From: Brevibacillus formosus
GTDB taxonomy: Bacteria; Bacillota; Bacilli; Brevibacillales; Brevibacillaceae
Length of the DNA stretch: 64,000 bases
Direction of reading: 5' to 3'
NCBI RefSeq assembly: GCF_003013405.1
Contig: NZ_PXZL01000001.1
Location: 310,001 to 374,000, forward strand
Part shown: positions 1 to 8,911 of the stretch, piece after piece
Position numbering within the stretch: position 1 is the stretch's first letter
Layout: the number at the start of each line of letters is the position of its first letter
Program-made: the position numbers and the translations under genes
Notes under the pieces: model-generated
The model's database searches: none
What the model was told of the DNA's origin: nothing
Seen by the model: only the letters and a program-made list of their open reading frames with translations

Positions 1-131
1 ACTTCATCGTGAATTGCGGAGGGGCAACGGCTGCCGACGTCCTCACCTTGATTAATCACGTTCGGAGCACCATTCTCGAGAAAAATGGGATTGACCTGCA
101 TCCGGAAGTCCTGGTGGTGGGCGAGGGGTAA
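1..131 (+). CDS. murB: UDP-N-acetylenolpyruvoylglucosamine reductase, C-terminal end (partial)
   Basis: Only the last 42 codons are present; the 5' end lies upstream of the window. The reading frame from base 3 to the TAA at 129-131 gives a tail with NCGGATAADVL and LHPEVLVVGEG, the typical end of MurB, which reduces UDP-GlcNAc-enolpyruvate to UDP-MurNAc with NADPH and FAD in peptidoglycan precursor synthesis. The Glu of the HPEV segment corresponds to the conserved C-terminal catalytic glutamate of the family. It sits 15 bp before murA, which catalyses the preceding step, so the two are probably co-transcribed. The call rests on a short fragment, but the motif is distinctive and the context agrees. 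Confidence 0.88.
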   Translation, partial: FIVNCGGATAADVLTLINHVRSTILEKNGIDLHPEVLVVGEG

Positions 132-146
132 CACGGAGGTGAAAGT

Positions 147-1403
147 TTGGAGACTTTTGCGATCGAAGGCGGAAGACCTCTGTCCGGTTCGCTTCGGATC
201 CAAGGTGCTAAGAACGCTGCTCTTCCCATTCTTGCCGCTGCTGTGCTCGCGGAAGGGCAATTCTATATCTATGACGTCCCCCATCTAAAAGACATTAAGG
301 TCATGCTTGAAATCTTGACATTGCTTGGGGCGAATACGAAGCATGAGGACGGATGTGTCGATCTGGATACAACGTCTGTCTGTGTCCCGCAGGTGCCGGA
401 TGATTTAATGAGCCAAATGCGATCTTCGATTTTTTTGGCGGGACCACTCCTGGCGCGTCTGGGTGAGGTCACGATTTCCAGGCCAGGTGGATGTGACATT
501 GGAGAGCGCAGGATTGACTTGCATTTGGCTGGATTGACTGCGCTGGGAGCCAAAATCGAAGAATCGGAAGGCTACATTACATTTCGGGCCAAACAATTGC
601 GTGGGTCCAATATCTTTCTTTCCTTTCCTAGTGTGGGCGCGACGGAAAATATCATGATGGCGGCTGTGCTGGCAAAAGGCACGACTCGAATATGTAATGC
701 AGCACGAGAACCGGAAATCATCGACCTCCAGAATTTCCTGAATGCAATGGGAGCGCGGATCAGAGGGGCAGGCACCGATACGATTGAGATCAGTGGTGTA
801 CCTCGTTTGCGTTCCGTCAGTTACCGGATCATACCGGACAGGATTGTGACAGGAACCTATCTGCTGGCTGTCGGTATTTCACAGGGACATATCGAATTGA
901 CTAATACACTGCCTGAGCAATTGATGGCACTGATTGAGGTCGCCCGTAGCTGCGGTGTTGAAATCAAGACCCACCATGATATAATGGAAATCAAAAGCAC
1001 CTCCCGTCCACGTGCCTACGACCGGATCATCACCTCGCCATATCCTGGGTTTCCAACCGATTTGCAGGCGCAGTTGATGGTGTTTCTGTCACAGGCTAGG
1101 GGAACGAGTGTCATCAAAGAGACTATTTTTGAAGGAAGATTCAAACATGTGAATGAATTGGCGCGAATGGGCGCCTCTATATACGTAGATCTTGGCTCCG
1201 CAATTATTCGGGGTGTCAACAAATTGACCGCTACGAATGTCGAAGCTACTGATCTTCGAGCAGGTGCTGCCTTAGTCCTCGCAGGGCTTGCTGCAGAAGG
1301 TATTACCACGGTGAATCAGATCCATCATATCGATCGTGGATACGATCGGCTGGAAGAGCAGTTGCGCCAATTAGGAGCCGATATATCACGAGTATCGATT
1401 TAA
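147..1403 (+). CDS. murA: UDP-N-acetylglucosamine 1-carboxyvinyltransferase
   Basis: Transfers enolpyruvate from PEP to UDP-GlcNAc, the first committed step of peptidoglycan synthesis in the cytoplasm. The 418-residue product has the family length. It opens with the GGRPLSGSLRIQGAKNAALP signature, where Lys22-Asn23 are the conserved substrate-contacting pair, and carries the PGGCDIGERRIDLH loop with the catalytic Cys at residue 116 (C115 in E. coli, the fosfomycin target). The start is TTG at 147 with a GGAGGTG ribosome site at 136-142. The gene lies between murB and divIB, whereas in B. subtilis the murA genes are elsewhere. A hairpin follows it at 1407-1444. Which of the two Firmicute paralogues (murAA or murAB) it represents cannot be decided from this window. 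Confidence 0.95.
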   Translation: METFAIEGGRPLSGSLRIQGAKNAALPILAAAVLAEGQFYIYDVPHLKDIKVMLEILTLLGANTKHEDGCVDLDTTSVCVPQVPDDLMSQMRSSIFLAGPLLARLGEVTISRPGGCDIGERRIDLHLAGLTALGAKIEESEGYITFRAKQLRGSNIFLSFPSVGATENIMMAAVLAKGTTRICNAAREPEIIDLQNFLNAMGARIRGAGTDTIEISGVPRLRSVSYRIIPDRIVTGTYLLAVGISQGHIELTNTLPEQLMALIEVARSCGVEIKTHHDIMEIKSTSRPRAYDRIITSPYPGFPTDLQAQLMVFLSQARGTSVIKETIFEGRFKHVNELARMGASIYVDLGSAIIRGVNKLTATNVEATDLRAGAALVLAGLAAEGITTVNQIHHIDRGYDRLEEQLRQLGADISRVSI

Positions 1404-1406
1404 CCG

Positions 1407-1450
1407 AGGGAGAGTGGGCGGCATAATGTTATGCCGCTTTCCCTGTTTTG
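1407..1450 (+). terminator. Hairpin after murA, weak terminator
   Basis: A nine-base stem GCGGCATAA/TTATGCCGC (1418-1437) with a two-base loop is flanked by AGGGA/TCCCT and followed by GTTTTG. The T run is interrupted, so it may only attenuate read-through into divIB. Confidence 0.5.
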
Positions 1451-1534
1451 TTCAATGACATTTATTCGAAGGACATCCAGTCATTTACATCTGTCTGGGC
1501 AATGAGCCTAAAAAACATGAGGAAGGGTACGGCC

Positions 1535-2320
1535 ATGGCGGTAAATGAGGAACGCATTCCGCAAGTCAAGCAACAACGCCCCAGAAGAAGGGGCAACCGC
1601 AAGCTGGTCTTTCTGCTGGTATTGTTTTTTCTTACCATTCTCATCATCGTTTTTATCCGTTCCCCTTACAGTAAGGTGCAAGAGATTCGAGTCATTGGTA
1701 ATGATATTTATACGACGGAGCAAATCATTGCACAATCTGGCTTAATAAAGGACATGCAGTTTCTAAACGTATGGGAGAACAGTGTACGAAATAACTTGAA
1801 ACCATTAGAGGCCATTAAAGATGTGACGGTGAGCCGCTCTTTCCCCGGATTGATTACGCTACATATCACCGAACAAAAGCGCGTCGCTTTTTGGAGTGGG
1901 CAGGACAGGAGCCGCTATGCCTTACTGGACAATGGCTATGTGCTCAAACAGGTTAATTTCGCCAAGCGCGTAGTGGACAGGCCATTGATTAGCTCGTGGG
2001 CCTCACCTGAGCTACTTCCCCATCTCGCCAAGTCTCTATCGAAATTATCGCCAGACGTACTCGCGGAGATTTCGGATATTACATTGACGCCAACGGTTTA
2101 CGACAAGCAACGTGTAACGCTGTACATGCGCGACGGGAATGAGGTAAGAAGCGTCATCTACAAGCTGGACAAGATGATGAACTGGTACCCGGCGATCGTG
2201 AAACAATTGCCGCCAGATACAAAAGGGGTGCTCTCTTTGTTTGAGCAGCCGTGGTTCATTCCGTACGGGGCTCAAGGGGCTATTCCTATACAGGAAGGGC
2301 AAGAGCAGCCACAGCAGTAA
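1535..2320 (+). CDS. divIB: Cell division protein DivIB/FtsQ
   Basis: Bitopic membrane protein of the divisome that works with FtsL and DivIC to control septal peptidoglycan synthesis. The N-terminus is basic (RRRGNRK), followed by one membrane segment (about residues 24-43) and then an extracellular POTRA-type domain beginning near VQEIRVIGNDIYTTEQI and a beta domain, ending in a Gln/Glu-rich tail. ATG 1535 is chosen because AGGAAGGG lies seven bases upstream and it gives 261 residues, close to the B. subtilis protein. In-frame starts at 1448 (TTG) and 1517 (ATG) lack a good ribosome site, and 1448 would fall at the end of the preceding hairpin. It lies between murA and the DUF881 pair. Confidence 0.9.
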   Translation: MAVNEERIPQVKQQRPRRRGNRKLVFLLVLFFLTILIIVFIRSPYSKVQEIRVIGNDIYTTEQIIAQSGLIKDMQFLNVWENSVRNNLKPLEAIKDVTVSRSFPGLITLHITEQKRVAFWSGQDRSRYALLDNGYVLKQVNFAKRVVDRPLISSWASPELLPHLAKSLSKLSPDVLAEISDITLTPTVYDKQRVTLYMRDGNEVRSVIYKLDKMMNWYPAIVKQLPPDTKGVLSLFEQPWFIPYGAQGAIPIQEGQEQPQQ

Positions 2321-2342
2321 ATGAAAAAGGGGAAAGTAGACA

Positions 2343-3053
2343 ATGAGTCGTCGTCGCAAATTTCATTTATATTTAACCATCGTGACGTTTTCTACCGGCT
2401 TTCTAGTGGCCACTTCCTTCGAAACGAACAAGATTACGCGCAAAGAACGGATGAATGATCAGCTGTTCCAACAGGAAACGCAATTGAATGACCGGATTTT
2501 GTCTGAGAAGGAGCAAAATCGGCATCTGGAAAATCAACTGCTCGATTTGCAGCGTCAGGTGGGAAAAGTGGAAGAGGCGATGGCGGAGCGCAAATCGGAG
2601 GCAGCTGATACACTCAGTCAACTGGAGGCAGCGCGTATGCTGGCAGGTGTAGTCGCTGTCGAAGGACCAGGTATCGTCATAACGATGCAGGATAGCCAGA
2701 ATGCAGCGAACAGCGCAGACATCGCGAACTACATCGTGCATGAGCAGGATGTGCGCCTAGTCGTCAATGAACTGCGTGCAGCAGGAGCAGAGGCTATCAG
2801 CATTAACGGACAGCGTGTGGTGAGCAATTCCGAGATTCGTTGCATTGGACCTACGATCATCGTAAACGGCATCAAGTCGGCCGCTCCATTCGTAGTAACA
2901 GCGATAGGGAATCCCGACACACTAGACAGTGCTTTGAACTTGCCGGGAGGTGTTTTGCACTCCTTGCAAGATTTTGTCCAAATAAGCGTAGCCAAAAAAG
3001 AGAAGGTCGAGCTGCCTGCCTTTGTTGGTGACGCGAAAACGAAACACTCCTAA
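2343..3053 (+). CDS. ylxW: DUF881 membrane-anchored protein YlxW
   Basis: 236-residue protein with a short basic cytoplasmic N-terminus (MSRRRKFH), one membrane anchor at about residues 8-24, a coiled-coil stretch rich in Gln and Glu (about 40-95) and a C-terminal DUF881 domain (about 95-225) with the VEGPGIVITMQDS and INGQRVV elements. The family has no firm biochemical role; its constant position between divIB and ftsA in Bacillales points to the division machinery or envelope. It forms a tandem pair with the next gene, probably by old duplication. It starts 22 bp after divIB behind a GGGGAAAG site. Confidence 0.82.
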   Translation: MSRRRKFHLYLTIVTFSTGFLVATSFETNKITRKERMNDQLFQQETQLNDRILSEKEQNRHLENQLLDLQRQVGKVEEAMAERKSEAADTLSQLEAARMLAGVVAVEGPGIVITMQDSQNAANSADIANYIVHEQDVRLVVNELRAAGAEAISINGQRVVSNSEIRCIGPTIIVNGIKSAAPFVVTAIGNPDTLDSALNLPGGVLHSLQDFVQISVAKKEKVELPAFVGDAKTKHS

Positions 3054-3072
3054 ATAAAGGATGCGTTTACCT

Positions 3073-3819
3073 ATGTTACAAAAAAGCCGTAAAATCACAT
3101 TTATTCTTGCCATTATTAGTGCTATCATAGGTGTGATGTTGACTGTGCAATTACGAAGCAGTCTTCATCCTATTCATAAAGAGTCTCGCAGCATCGCGGA
3201 ACTTCGGACCACGTTGCAAAAAGAACTGGAGAAACACAAAAACCTGCTCGCAGACATTTCAAAGTATAATCAGCTGTACTACCAATACGAAACCTCACTC
3301 AGTGAAGATGAAAGTATCTCCGTTATGAAAGAGGAGTTGGCACGGACTCGCCGAATGGCTGGTATGGTAGGAGCGGAGGGAGAAGGCATCATCATTGATG
3401 TTGTCGATGCCCATACGCCTGAAGAACCGGTTACGGATGAACATATGCCTGTGCCTGTTGTAGGAGACTATACGATTGACGATGAAGATTTGCGCTGGTT
3501 GGTAAATATCCTGTTTGCAAACGGAGCACAAGCAGTTTCCATTAATGGACATCGATTGATTGCTACCACTGCGATCCGTAATGTGGGAGACGTCATCCAA
3601 ATCGATACCAGGACGATCAGAGCTCCGTATGAGATAAAAGCATTGGGGGAGCCTGAAGTATTATTGTCCGCATTGAAGCTGGAGGGCGTAGAGGAGAATT
3701 TCCAGCTGGCGAATAAAAAGGTGCTGGCAGAAAAACGGGACAAGCTGATGATTTCAGCGAATAACGAAACACGTGTCATTCAATTTATGAAACCTGTGAA
3801 ACAAAAAGGAGATTCGTAA
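3073..3819 (+). CDS. ylxX: DUF881 membrane-anchored protein YlxX
   Basis: Second DUF881 protein of the tandem: membrane anchor near the N-terminus (FILAIISAIIGVMLTVQL), coiled coil, then the DUF881 domain with GAEGEGIIIDVVDA and ANGAQAVSINGHR. Compared with YlxW it carries an insert (THTPEEP to VPVVGDYT) in the first part of the domain. ATG 3073 is preferred over ATG 3061: the AAAGGATG ribosome site is about nine bases upstream of 3073 but directly abuts 3061. The stop lies two bases before the sbp start, so translation may be coupled. The function is unknown; the context suggests cell division. Confidence 0.8.
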   Translation: MLQKSRKITFILAIISAIIGVMLTVQLRSSLHPIHKESRSIAELRTTLQKELEKHKNLLADISKYNQLYYQYETSLSEDESISVMKEELARTRRMAGMVGAEGEGIIIDVVDAHTPEEPVTDEHMPVPVVGDYTIDDEDLRWLVNILFANGAQAVSINGHRLIATTAIRNVGDVIQIDTRTIRAPYEIKALGEPEVLLSALKLEGVEENFQLANKKVLAEKRDKLMISANNETRVIQFMKPVKQKGDS

Positions 3820-3821
3820 CC

Positions 3822-4169
3822 ATGTGGCTCCCGCTTATCGGACTGATTGTCGGTCTTGTTGTCGGCTTCCTGCTGGATTGGCGTGTGCCCCAGGAGTATA
3901 GCAGCTATCTATCAATAGCCCTCTTGGCTGGATTGGATACGATCTTTGGGGGGATTCGTTCGTTTCTAGAGCGTACTTTTAACGTTCGTATTTTCATGTC
4001 TGGATTCTTTTTCAACACACTTTTTGCAGCAGGCTTGGCCTTCATCGGAGGGTTTTTGGGAATTGATCTGTATTTGGCTGCGATCGTGGCTTTTGGGGTT
4101 CGCTTGTTTAACAATCTCGCAGTCATTAGGAGAATTGTTCTATCCAAATGGATCAATCAGCAAGAATAA
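3822..4169 (+). CDS. sbp: Small basic protein Sbp (DUF1290)
   Basis: 115-residue, very hydrophobic protein with about three membrane segments (residues 1-20, 28-45 and 60-90) joined by Arg/Lys-containing loops, and the DUF1290 pattern GLDTIFGGIRS with EKTF-like ERTFNVRIFMSGFF. The family sits directly upstream of ftsA in Bacillales and its role is not defined. It begins two bases after ylxX. The 142 bases that follow before ftsA are A-rich and show no convincing terminator. Confidence 0.88.
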   Translation: MWLPLIGLIVGLVVGFLLDWRVPQEYSSYLSIALLAGLDTIFGGIRSFLERTFNVRIFMSGFFFNTLFAAGLAFIGGFLGIDLYLAAIVAFGVRLFNNLAVIRRIVLSKWINQQE

Positions 4170-4311
4170 CGCAAAGAAAAATGGGAAGATGGTCATTTTT
4201 TTGCAAAAAATCAATAAGAAAAAAAGGGAATGGTTGTCCTGTGTGGAATAATTTATGCAGGTGTTCTCACTTTAGCAAGAAAAAAGACGTAGCAGGGGAG
4301 GTGTCACAGGT

Positions 4312-5565
4312 TTGGTAAGCAATGAATTCATAGTCAGCCTAGACATTGGAACATCCAAAGTACGCGTCATGATCGGCGAGATCAACAACGGTTCCATCAA
4401 CATCATCGGCGTCGGACAATCACACTCAGAAGGCATCAAGAAGGGCGTGATTGTAGACATCGACCAAACCGTGCATGCCATCCGGGAAGCGGTTGATCAT
4501 GCAGAGCGCATGGTTGGCGTTTCAATCGAAGAAGTGTATGTAGGGATCACTGGAAACCATATCGATCTGCATGAAACCCAAGGGGTTGTCGCTGTATCCA
4601 GCGAAGACCGTGAGATACGAGAAGAAGATATTCAACGCGTAATTCAGGCAGCGAAGGTCGTGGCTATTCCTCCAGACCGTGAAATCATCGAGGTAGTCCC
4701 GAAGGAGTACATCGTTGATGGACAAGGGAGCATTAAGGACCCGCGTGGGATGATTGGTGTCCGTCTGGAAATGGAAGGGACCATTGTGACCGGGTTGAAA
4801 ACGGTCGTACATAACATCGTTCGCTGTGCTCAACGAACCAATCTGCGTGTAGCTGGAATATTCTTGCAACCGCTTGCGGCTAGCACTGTTGCTTTGTCCA
4901 AAGATGACAAAAATATGGGTGTCGTTCTTGTCGACATCGGTGCGGGTTCTACCACGATCGGTGTATTCGAGCAGGGGAAACTGGCAGCGACCACCGTGAT
5001 CGGCATCGGTGGCGACCACATTACGAGCGATATTTCACTCGGACTGCGAACGCATACAGATGTGGCAGATCGTGTGAAAACCAAACACGGCTGTGCCCTT
5101 ATTGACGAAGCATCCGAAGATGTGAAGTTCAAGGTGAACCGGATTGGCAGTGAGGTCGAAAAGCAATTTACGCAAGTGGATTTGGCCAATATTATCGAGC
5201 CGCGCGCTGCGGAAATATTCCAATTAGTCGAGGATGCTGTATACAAATTAGGCTATCGCGACGAAATTGCAGGTGGCTATGTTCTAACTGGTGGTACCGT
5301 AGCTATGCCGGGCATGTTGGAATTGGCAAAAGAAGAATTGGACGCACCTGTTCGAATTGCGATTCCTGATTACATCGGAGTGCGAGATCCTGCCTACACC
5401 ACCGGGGTAGGTTTGATTCAATATGCCTTGCAGTTGATGGAGCGCCGCAGCATTCGCGTCACCCCCTCATTCAAGGGCACTCAGAAGCAAACCGTCTCGT
5501 CTAAGCCAAAAGAAGGCGGCGGTTTGATGGAAAAAGTAAAAAACTGGTTCAGCGAATTTATTTAA
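4312..5565 (+). CDS. ftsA: Cell division protein FtsA
   Basis: Actin-like ATPase that tethers FtsZ filaments to the membrane at the division site. The 417 residues contain the phosphate-1 motif LDIGTSKVR near the N-terminus, the 1C domain, the phosphate-2 motif VLVDIGAGSTTIGVF (about residue 203) and the adenosine motif YVLTGGTVAMPG (about residue 323). It ends in the amphipathic membrane helix MEKVKNWFSEFI. The start is TTG at 4312, preceded by a strong GGGGAGGTG site. ftsZ follows after 126 bases. Confidence 0.96.
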   Translation: MVSNEFIVSLDIGTSKVRVMIGEINNGSINIIGVGQSHSEGIKKGVIVDIDQTVHAIREAVDHAERMVGVSIEEVYVGITGNHIDLHETQGVVAVSSEDREIREEDIQRVIQAAKVVAIPPDREIIEVVPKEYIVDGQGSIKDPRGMIGVRLEMEGTIVTGLKTVVHNIVRCAQRTNLRVAGIFLQPLAASTVALSKDDKNMGVVLVDIGAGSTTIGVFEQGKLAATTVIGIGGDHITSDISLGLRTHTDVADRVKTKHGCALIDEASEDVKFKVNRIGSEVEKQFTQVDLANIIEPRAAEIFQLVEDAVYKLGYRDEIAGGYVLTGGTVAMPGMLELAKEELDAPVRIAIPDYIGVRDPAYTTGVGLIQYALQLMERRSIRVTPSFKGTQKQTVSSKPKEGGGLMEKVKNWFSEFI

Positions 5566-5691
5566 TGGATTTCGCTTTACCGAGCTTAACTACAATGACG
5601 AATGCGGGTATCGATTCGTTCCATTGTGTTTAGTTGACAGGCTTCTGTAGCCACGAAGTTTTCTTATGTTGAATTGGGGAGGACTAGCAAT

Positions 5692-6840
5692 ATGCTGGAA
5701 TTTGATATGGATATGGAATCCTTTGCACGAATTAAAGTTATTGGTTGCGGCGGAGGCGGTAGTAACGCAGTAAACCGAATGATCGCGGGAGGATTGAAAG
5801 GTGTAGAGTTCATCACCTTGAACACTGACGCGCAAGCACTCCAACTCTCTAACGCCGATATGAAGCTCCAAATCGGTGAAAAGCTGACACGTGGATTGGG
5901 AGCAGGTGCGAATCCTGAGATCGGTAAAAAAGCGGCGGAAGAAAGCCGTGATTTGATTGAGAACGCTCTGCGTGGAGCTGATATGGTATTCGTAACTGCT
6001 GGTATGGGCGGTGGTACGGGTACAGGGGCAGCACCTGTTGTTGCAGAAATCGCAAAGGAAATGGGTGCTCTTACAGTTGGTGTAGTAACCCGTCCGTTCT
6101 CTTTTGAAGGTCGCAGACGTTCCCAGCACGGTGAAATCGGTATCGCTGCTTTGAAAGAAAAGGTAGACACACTGATCGTGATTCCTAACGATCGTCTTTT
6201 GGAAATCGTTGATAAAAATACGCCAATGCTCGAAGCATTCCGCGAAGTAGACAACGTTCTGCGACAAGGGGTTCAAGGTATTTCCGATTTGATCGCAACA
6301 CCTGGCTTGATCAACCTGGACTTCGCTGACGTGAAGACGATCATGACTGAGCGTGGTTCCGCTCTCATGGGAATCGGTGTAAGCAGCGGGGAGAATCGTG
6401 CGGCTGAAGCTGCTCGCCGAGCTATTTCCAGCCCACTGCTCGAGACTTCCATTGATGGTGCACGTGGTGTACTCATGAACATCACAGGCGGTACCAACCT
6501 GAGTTTGTACGAAGTAAACGAAGCTGCTGACATCGTGGCTTCCGCATCGGACCCAGATGTGAATATGATTTTCGGTGCTGTTATTAACGAGGAACTAAAG
6601 AATGAATTGGTCGTGACAGTTATTGCCACAGGCTTCGAGCATGCTCAACGGGCTCCGGAAGCCCCTCGCCGTCAACAACAGGCGGTCAACACGCCTGGCA
6701 ATCGTCCGACACCAGTTTCCAATACGAATAACAGCCGTGCGAAGGAAGAAGAGGAAGACAAGTCCTTCTTCTCCATGGGCAACCTGGATAATCTGGATAT
6801 TCCAGCATTCCTGCGCAATCGCCGCCGCAACAAAAACTAA
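5692..6840 (+). CDS. ftsZ: Cell division protein FtsZ
   Basis: Tubulin-like GTPase that forms the Z ring. It has 382 residues, the same as B. subtilis FtsZ. It shows the nucleotide motif [18 protein letters not shown], the tubulin signature [13 protein letters not shown], the synergy loop [11 protein letters not shown], a variable Gln/Asn-rich linker (about 320-365) and the conserved C-terminal peptide DIPAFLRNR that binds FtsA and SepF, followed by a basic tail. ATG 5692 is chosen by homology and by the GGGGAGG site ending about ten bases upstream; an in-frame TTG at 5674 abuts that site. A strong terminator follows. Confidence 0.97.
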   Translation: MLEFDMDMESFARIKVIGCGGGGSNAVNRMIAGGLKGVEFITLNTDAQALQLSNADMKLQIGEKLTRGLGAGANPEIGKKAAEESRDLIENALRGADMVFVTAGMGGGTGTGAAPVVAEIAKEMGALTVGVVTRPFSFEGRRRSQHGEIGIAALKEKVDTLIVIPNDRLLEIVDKNTPMLEAFREVDNVLRQGVQGISDLIATPGLINLDFADVKTIMTERGSALMGIGVSSGENRAAEAARRAISSPLLETSIDGARGVLMNITGGTNLSLYEVNEAADIVASASDPDVNMIFGAVINEELKNELVVTVIATGFEHAQRAPEAPRRQQQAVNTPGNRPTPVSNTNNSRAKEEEEDKSFFSMGNLDNLDIPAFLRNRRRNKN

Positions 6841-6859
6841 AGCGAAAAACGACTGTCAA

Positions 6860-6896
6860 AAGCCTTGTTCCCGTCAGTGGGGACAAGGCTTTTTTC
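6860..6896 (+). terminator. Rho-independent terminator after ftsZ
   Basis: Twelve-pair stem (AGCCTTGTTCCC with GGGGACAAGGCT, one G-T pair) followed by TTTTTT. It closes the murB-ftsZ transcription block. Confidence 0.88.
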
Positions 6897-6949
6897 GTTG
6901 ATTGGATGAAAAATGTTAGACAAAAAAACCAAAAAAACACCGTCAAGAA

Positions 6950-6982
6950 TTGACAGACTTTACATACACATTGATATATACT
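6950..6982 (+). promoter_or_regulatory. Candidate Spo0A/sigma-A promoter of spoIIG
   Basis: TTGACA (6950-6955) and TATACT (6977-6982) are separated by 21 bases. In B. subtilis the spoIIG promoter also has near-consensus elements with abnormally long spacing (22 bp) and needs Spo0A-P. A clear TGTCGAA 0A box was not found; CGTCAAGAA just upstream is a loose match. Confidence 0.45.
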
Positions 6983-7074
6983 GCTTTTACTGATAGAAGT
7001 CGTCCTACTATTTCCCATTTTTGCTAGGACACATGCTTGCTGCCAAGTCGGTCAAAAGATGAGGGGGAAAGCAA

Positions 7075-8037
7075 GTGGTTGTGTATCTTGATATCATTCT
7101 ACTCCTGAATGTGGCTATTGATACCTTGTTACTCTGGTTTACTGCTTATTTTCGCAAAGAGCGCATGGTGTGGTGGAGAATGATACTTGCCTCCCTGTTC
7201 GGCTCCGTGTATCTGGTCTTTTTCTTTTTTCCTGTGTTTTCTTCCATGTATCAATGGTGGGTCAAATTGCTCTTTTCTGTCATCATGCTGTGGATTGCTT
7301 TTGGGAACAGGAGGTTGTTGTCCTTTGCGCAAAACTTGATCATTTTTTACTTCGTCGCATTTGTGTTTGGAGGGGGAGTGCTTGGGCTACAGTATTTTTT
7401 GGCACCGCAGAGTGAAATTGTAAATGGACTGGTTGTCACACATAATGATGGGTTTGGCGTTGGGTTCAAGCCTACTTTGGGGATTGTTCTGATCGGTTTT
7501 ATCCTGATCTTTTTCCTTGGGAAAAAGAGCTACCGTGCGATCCAGGAACCGCGAAGAATGGAAATCTTTCTTGTCGATGTCGTCGTTACTCTGGCTGGGG
7601 AAAAAGTCATTTGCCGTGGACTTGTGGACACAGGAAATCAGCTCCACGAGCCAATTACACGCATACCCGTCATGATTATGGAAAATCGCATGTTCGCTCA
7701 TTTGCTTCCGCCGTCGCTTCTCCGACAAGCCGATGAAAACGGTGGAGTGTGGGAGAAGCTGGACGGATCTTGGGACCATCTGCCGCTGGAATGGCAGTCT
7801 CGGGTACGCTTGATCCCGTATCGCAGCGTGTCAAGAGGAATGGATTTTTTACTCGCAATCAAACCAGACCGTGTCATGGTCGTGCAAGACGGGATTCGTT
7901 TTGAAACAGAACGGGTGCTGATCGGGCTGAACCCGATCCCATTGGCCGCTGATGGCAAGTATCAGGCCATCGTGCACCCAGCCTTGTTGGAAACTTATAC
8001 AGAAGAATCAACCTTTATTCTCAAACAGGAGGGCTAA
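7075..8037 (+). CDS. spoIIGA: Sigma-E processing protease SpoIIGA
   Basis: Membrane-embedded aspartic protease that cleaves pro-sigma-E in the mother cell after a signal from SpoIIR. The N-terminal half has about five membrane segments (residues 1-150). The C-terminal half carries the catalytic motif VDTGNQL with Asp185. The 320-residue length is near the usual 309. The start is GTG 7075, seven bases after a GAGGGGG site; GTG 7081 is a possible alternative. It ends two bases before sigE, the same two-gene arrangement as the spoIIG operon of Bacillus. The gene is somewhat richer in T, as expected from its membrane content. Confidence 0.95.
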   Translation: MVVYLDIILLLNVAIDTLLLWFTAYFRKERMVWWRMILASLFGSVYLVFFFFPVFSSMYQWWVKLLFSVIMLWIAFGNRRLLSFAQNLIIFYFVAFVFGGGVLGLQYFLAPQSEIVNGLVVTHNDGFGVGFKPTLGIVLIGFILIFFLGKKSYRAIQEPRRMEIFLVDVVVTLAGEKVICRGLVDTGNQLHEPITRIPVMIMENRMFAHLLPPSLLRQADENGGVWEKLDGSWDHLPLEWQSRVRLIPYRSVSRGMDFLLAIKPDRVMVVQDGIRFETERVLIGLNPIPLAADGKYQAIVHPALLETYTEESTFILKQEG

Positions 8038-8039
8038 TC

Positions 8040-8762
8040 ATGTATGTAAAACTTCGCCTACAACTCCAATTGACCTGGTACCGAATCTTGCTCTGGCTTG
8101 GTGTACGCGCCGAAGAAGTCTATTATATTGGCGGGAGTGAAGCATTGCCTCCACCGTTGACCAGAGAAGAAGAGGAGCTGCTGCTCGGACGATTGCCGTC
8201 CGGTGACCCGGCTGTCCGCGGTATGCTAATTGAGCGCAATCTTCGTCTGGTCGTTTACATCGCCCGCAAGTTTGAGAATACGGGAATTAACATTGAGGAC
8301 TTGGTCAGCATTGGTACCATCGGCCTGATCAAGGCAGTGAATACCTTTGATCCAGACAAGAACATCAAGCTGGCAACGTATGCTTCCCGTTGTATCGAGA
8401 ACGAAATTCTGATGTATCTTCGCCGCAATAATAAAATTCGTTCAGAGGTATCTTTTGATGAACCGCTTAACATTGACTGGGATGGCAATGAGCTGTTGCT
8501 GTCAGATGTCTTGGGTACGGAGAATGATACGATCTATAAAAACATCGAGGACCAAGTGGATCGAAAGCTTCTGAAAAAAGCACTGGATAAATTGTCTGAC
8601 CGCGAGAGAATTATCATGGAGCTGCGCTTCGGCTTAGCGGGAGAAGAGGAAAAGACACAAAAGGATGTAGCGGATTTGTTGGGAATCTCACAGTCGTATA
8701 TTTCACGTTTGGAAAAGCGAATTATAAAACGGTTGCGAAAAGAATTCAACAAGATGGTCTAA
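8040..8762 (+). CDS. sigE: RNA polymerase sporulation sigma factor sigma-E (pro-form)
   Basis: Mother-cell early sporulation sigma factor made as an inactive precursor. Its N-terminal pro-sequence of about 28 residues is amphipathic and membrane-binding, followed by the processing region [16 protein letters not shown], which matches B. subtilis almost exactly. Region 2 ([20 protein letters not shown] to [13 protein letters not shown]) and region 4 with its helix-turn-helix ([20 protein letters not shown]) are intact, ending in [11 protein letters not shown]. It has 240 residues. It is co-transcribed with spoIIGA, whose product activates it. Confidence 0.97.
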   Translation: MYVKLRLQLQLTWYRILLWLGVRAEEVYYIGGSEALPPPLTREEEELLLGRLPSGDPAVRGMLIERNLRLVVYIARKFENTGINIEDLVSIGTIGLIKAVNTFDPDKNIKLATYASRCIENEILMYLRRNNKIRSEVSFDEPLNIDWDGNELLLSDVLGTENDTIYKNIEDQVDRKLLKKALDKLSDRERIIMELRFGLAGEEEKTQKDVADLLGISQSYISRLEKRIIKRLRKEFNKMV

Positions 8763-8763
8763 C

Positions 8764-8792
8764 GCATATTTTCCCAGCTTGGGGGGATACTG
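8764..8792 (+). promoter_or_regulatory. Candidate sigma-F promoter of sigG
   Basis: GCATA (8764-8768) and GGGGATACTG (8783-8792) are separated by 14 bases. The first matches the forespore -35 element GYWTA/GCATR and the second fits the sigma-F -10 pattern GGnnAnAnTn at every defined position. In B. subtilis sigG is also transcribed by sigma-F in the forespore. Spacing is a base or so shorter than usual. Confidence 0.6.
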
Positions 8793-8811
8793 TTCCTAAA
8801 CCGAAACAGAT

Positions 8812-8859
8812 GGTGGTTTTTGCCACCTTCTTGGTCGGCTACGCGTCAGTTACGCGGCC
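8812..8859 (+). promoter_or_regulatory. Two hairpins in the sigG mRNA leader
   Basis: GGTGG/CCACC (8812-8827) and GGC-TA-CGCGT/ACGCG-GCC (8837-8859) lie between the candidate sigma-F promoter and the sigG ribosome site at 8898-8905. They could delay translation; this is inference. Confidence 0.4.
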
Positions 8860-8911
8860 TTTCAAGACAACCGGGTTAGGGACTTTTTTCTTGCTTCGAG
8901 GAGGGAAAGAC

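Noticed and set aside
1448-1534. Longer N-terminus for DivIB from TTG 1448
   Set aside because: The start lies at the end of the murA hairpin without a ribosome site; AGGAAGGG before ATG 1535 and family length favour the shorter form.
5566-5691. Separate ftsZ promoter (TTGACA near 5635)
   Set aside because: No acceptable -10 follows at 16-19 bases; left out as a feature.
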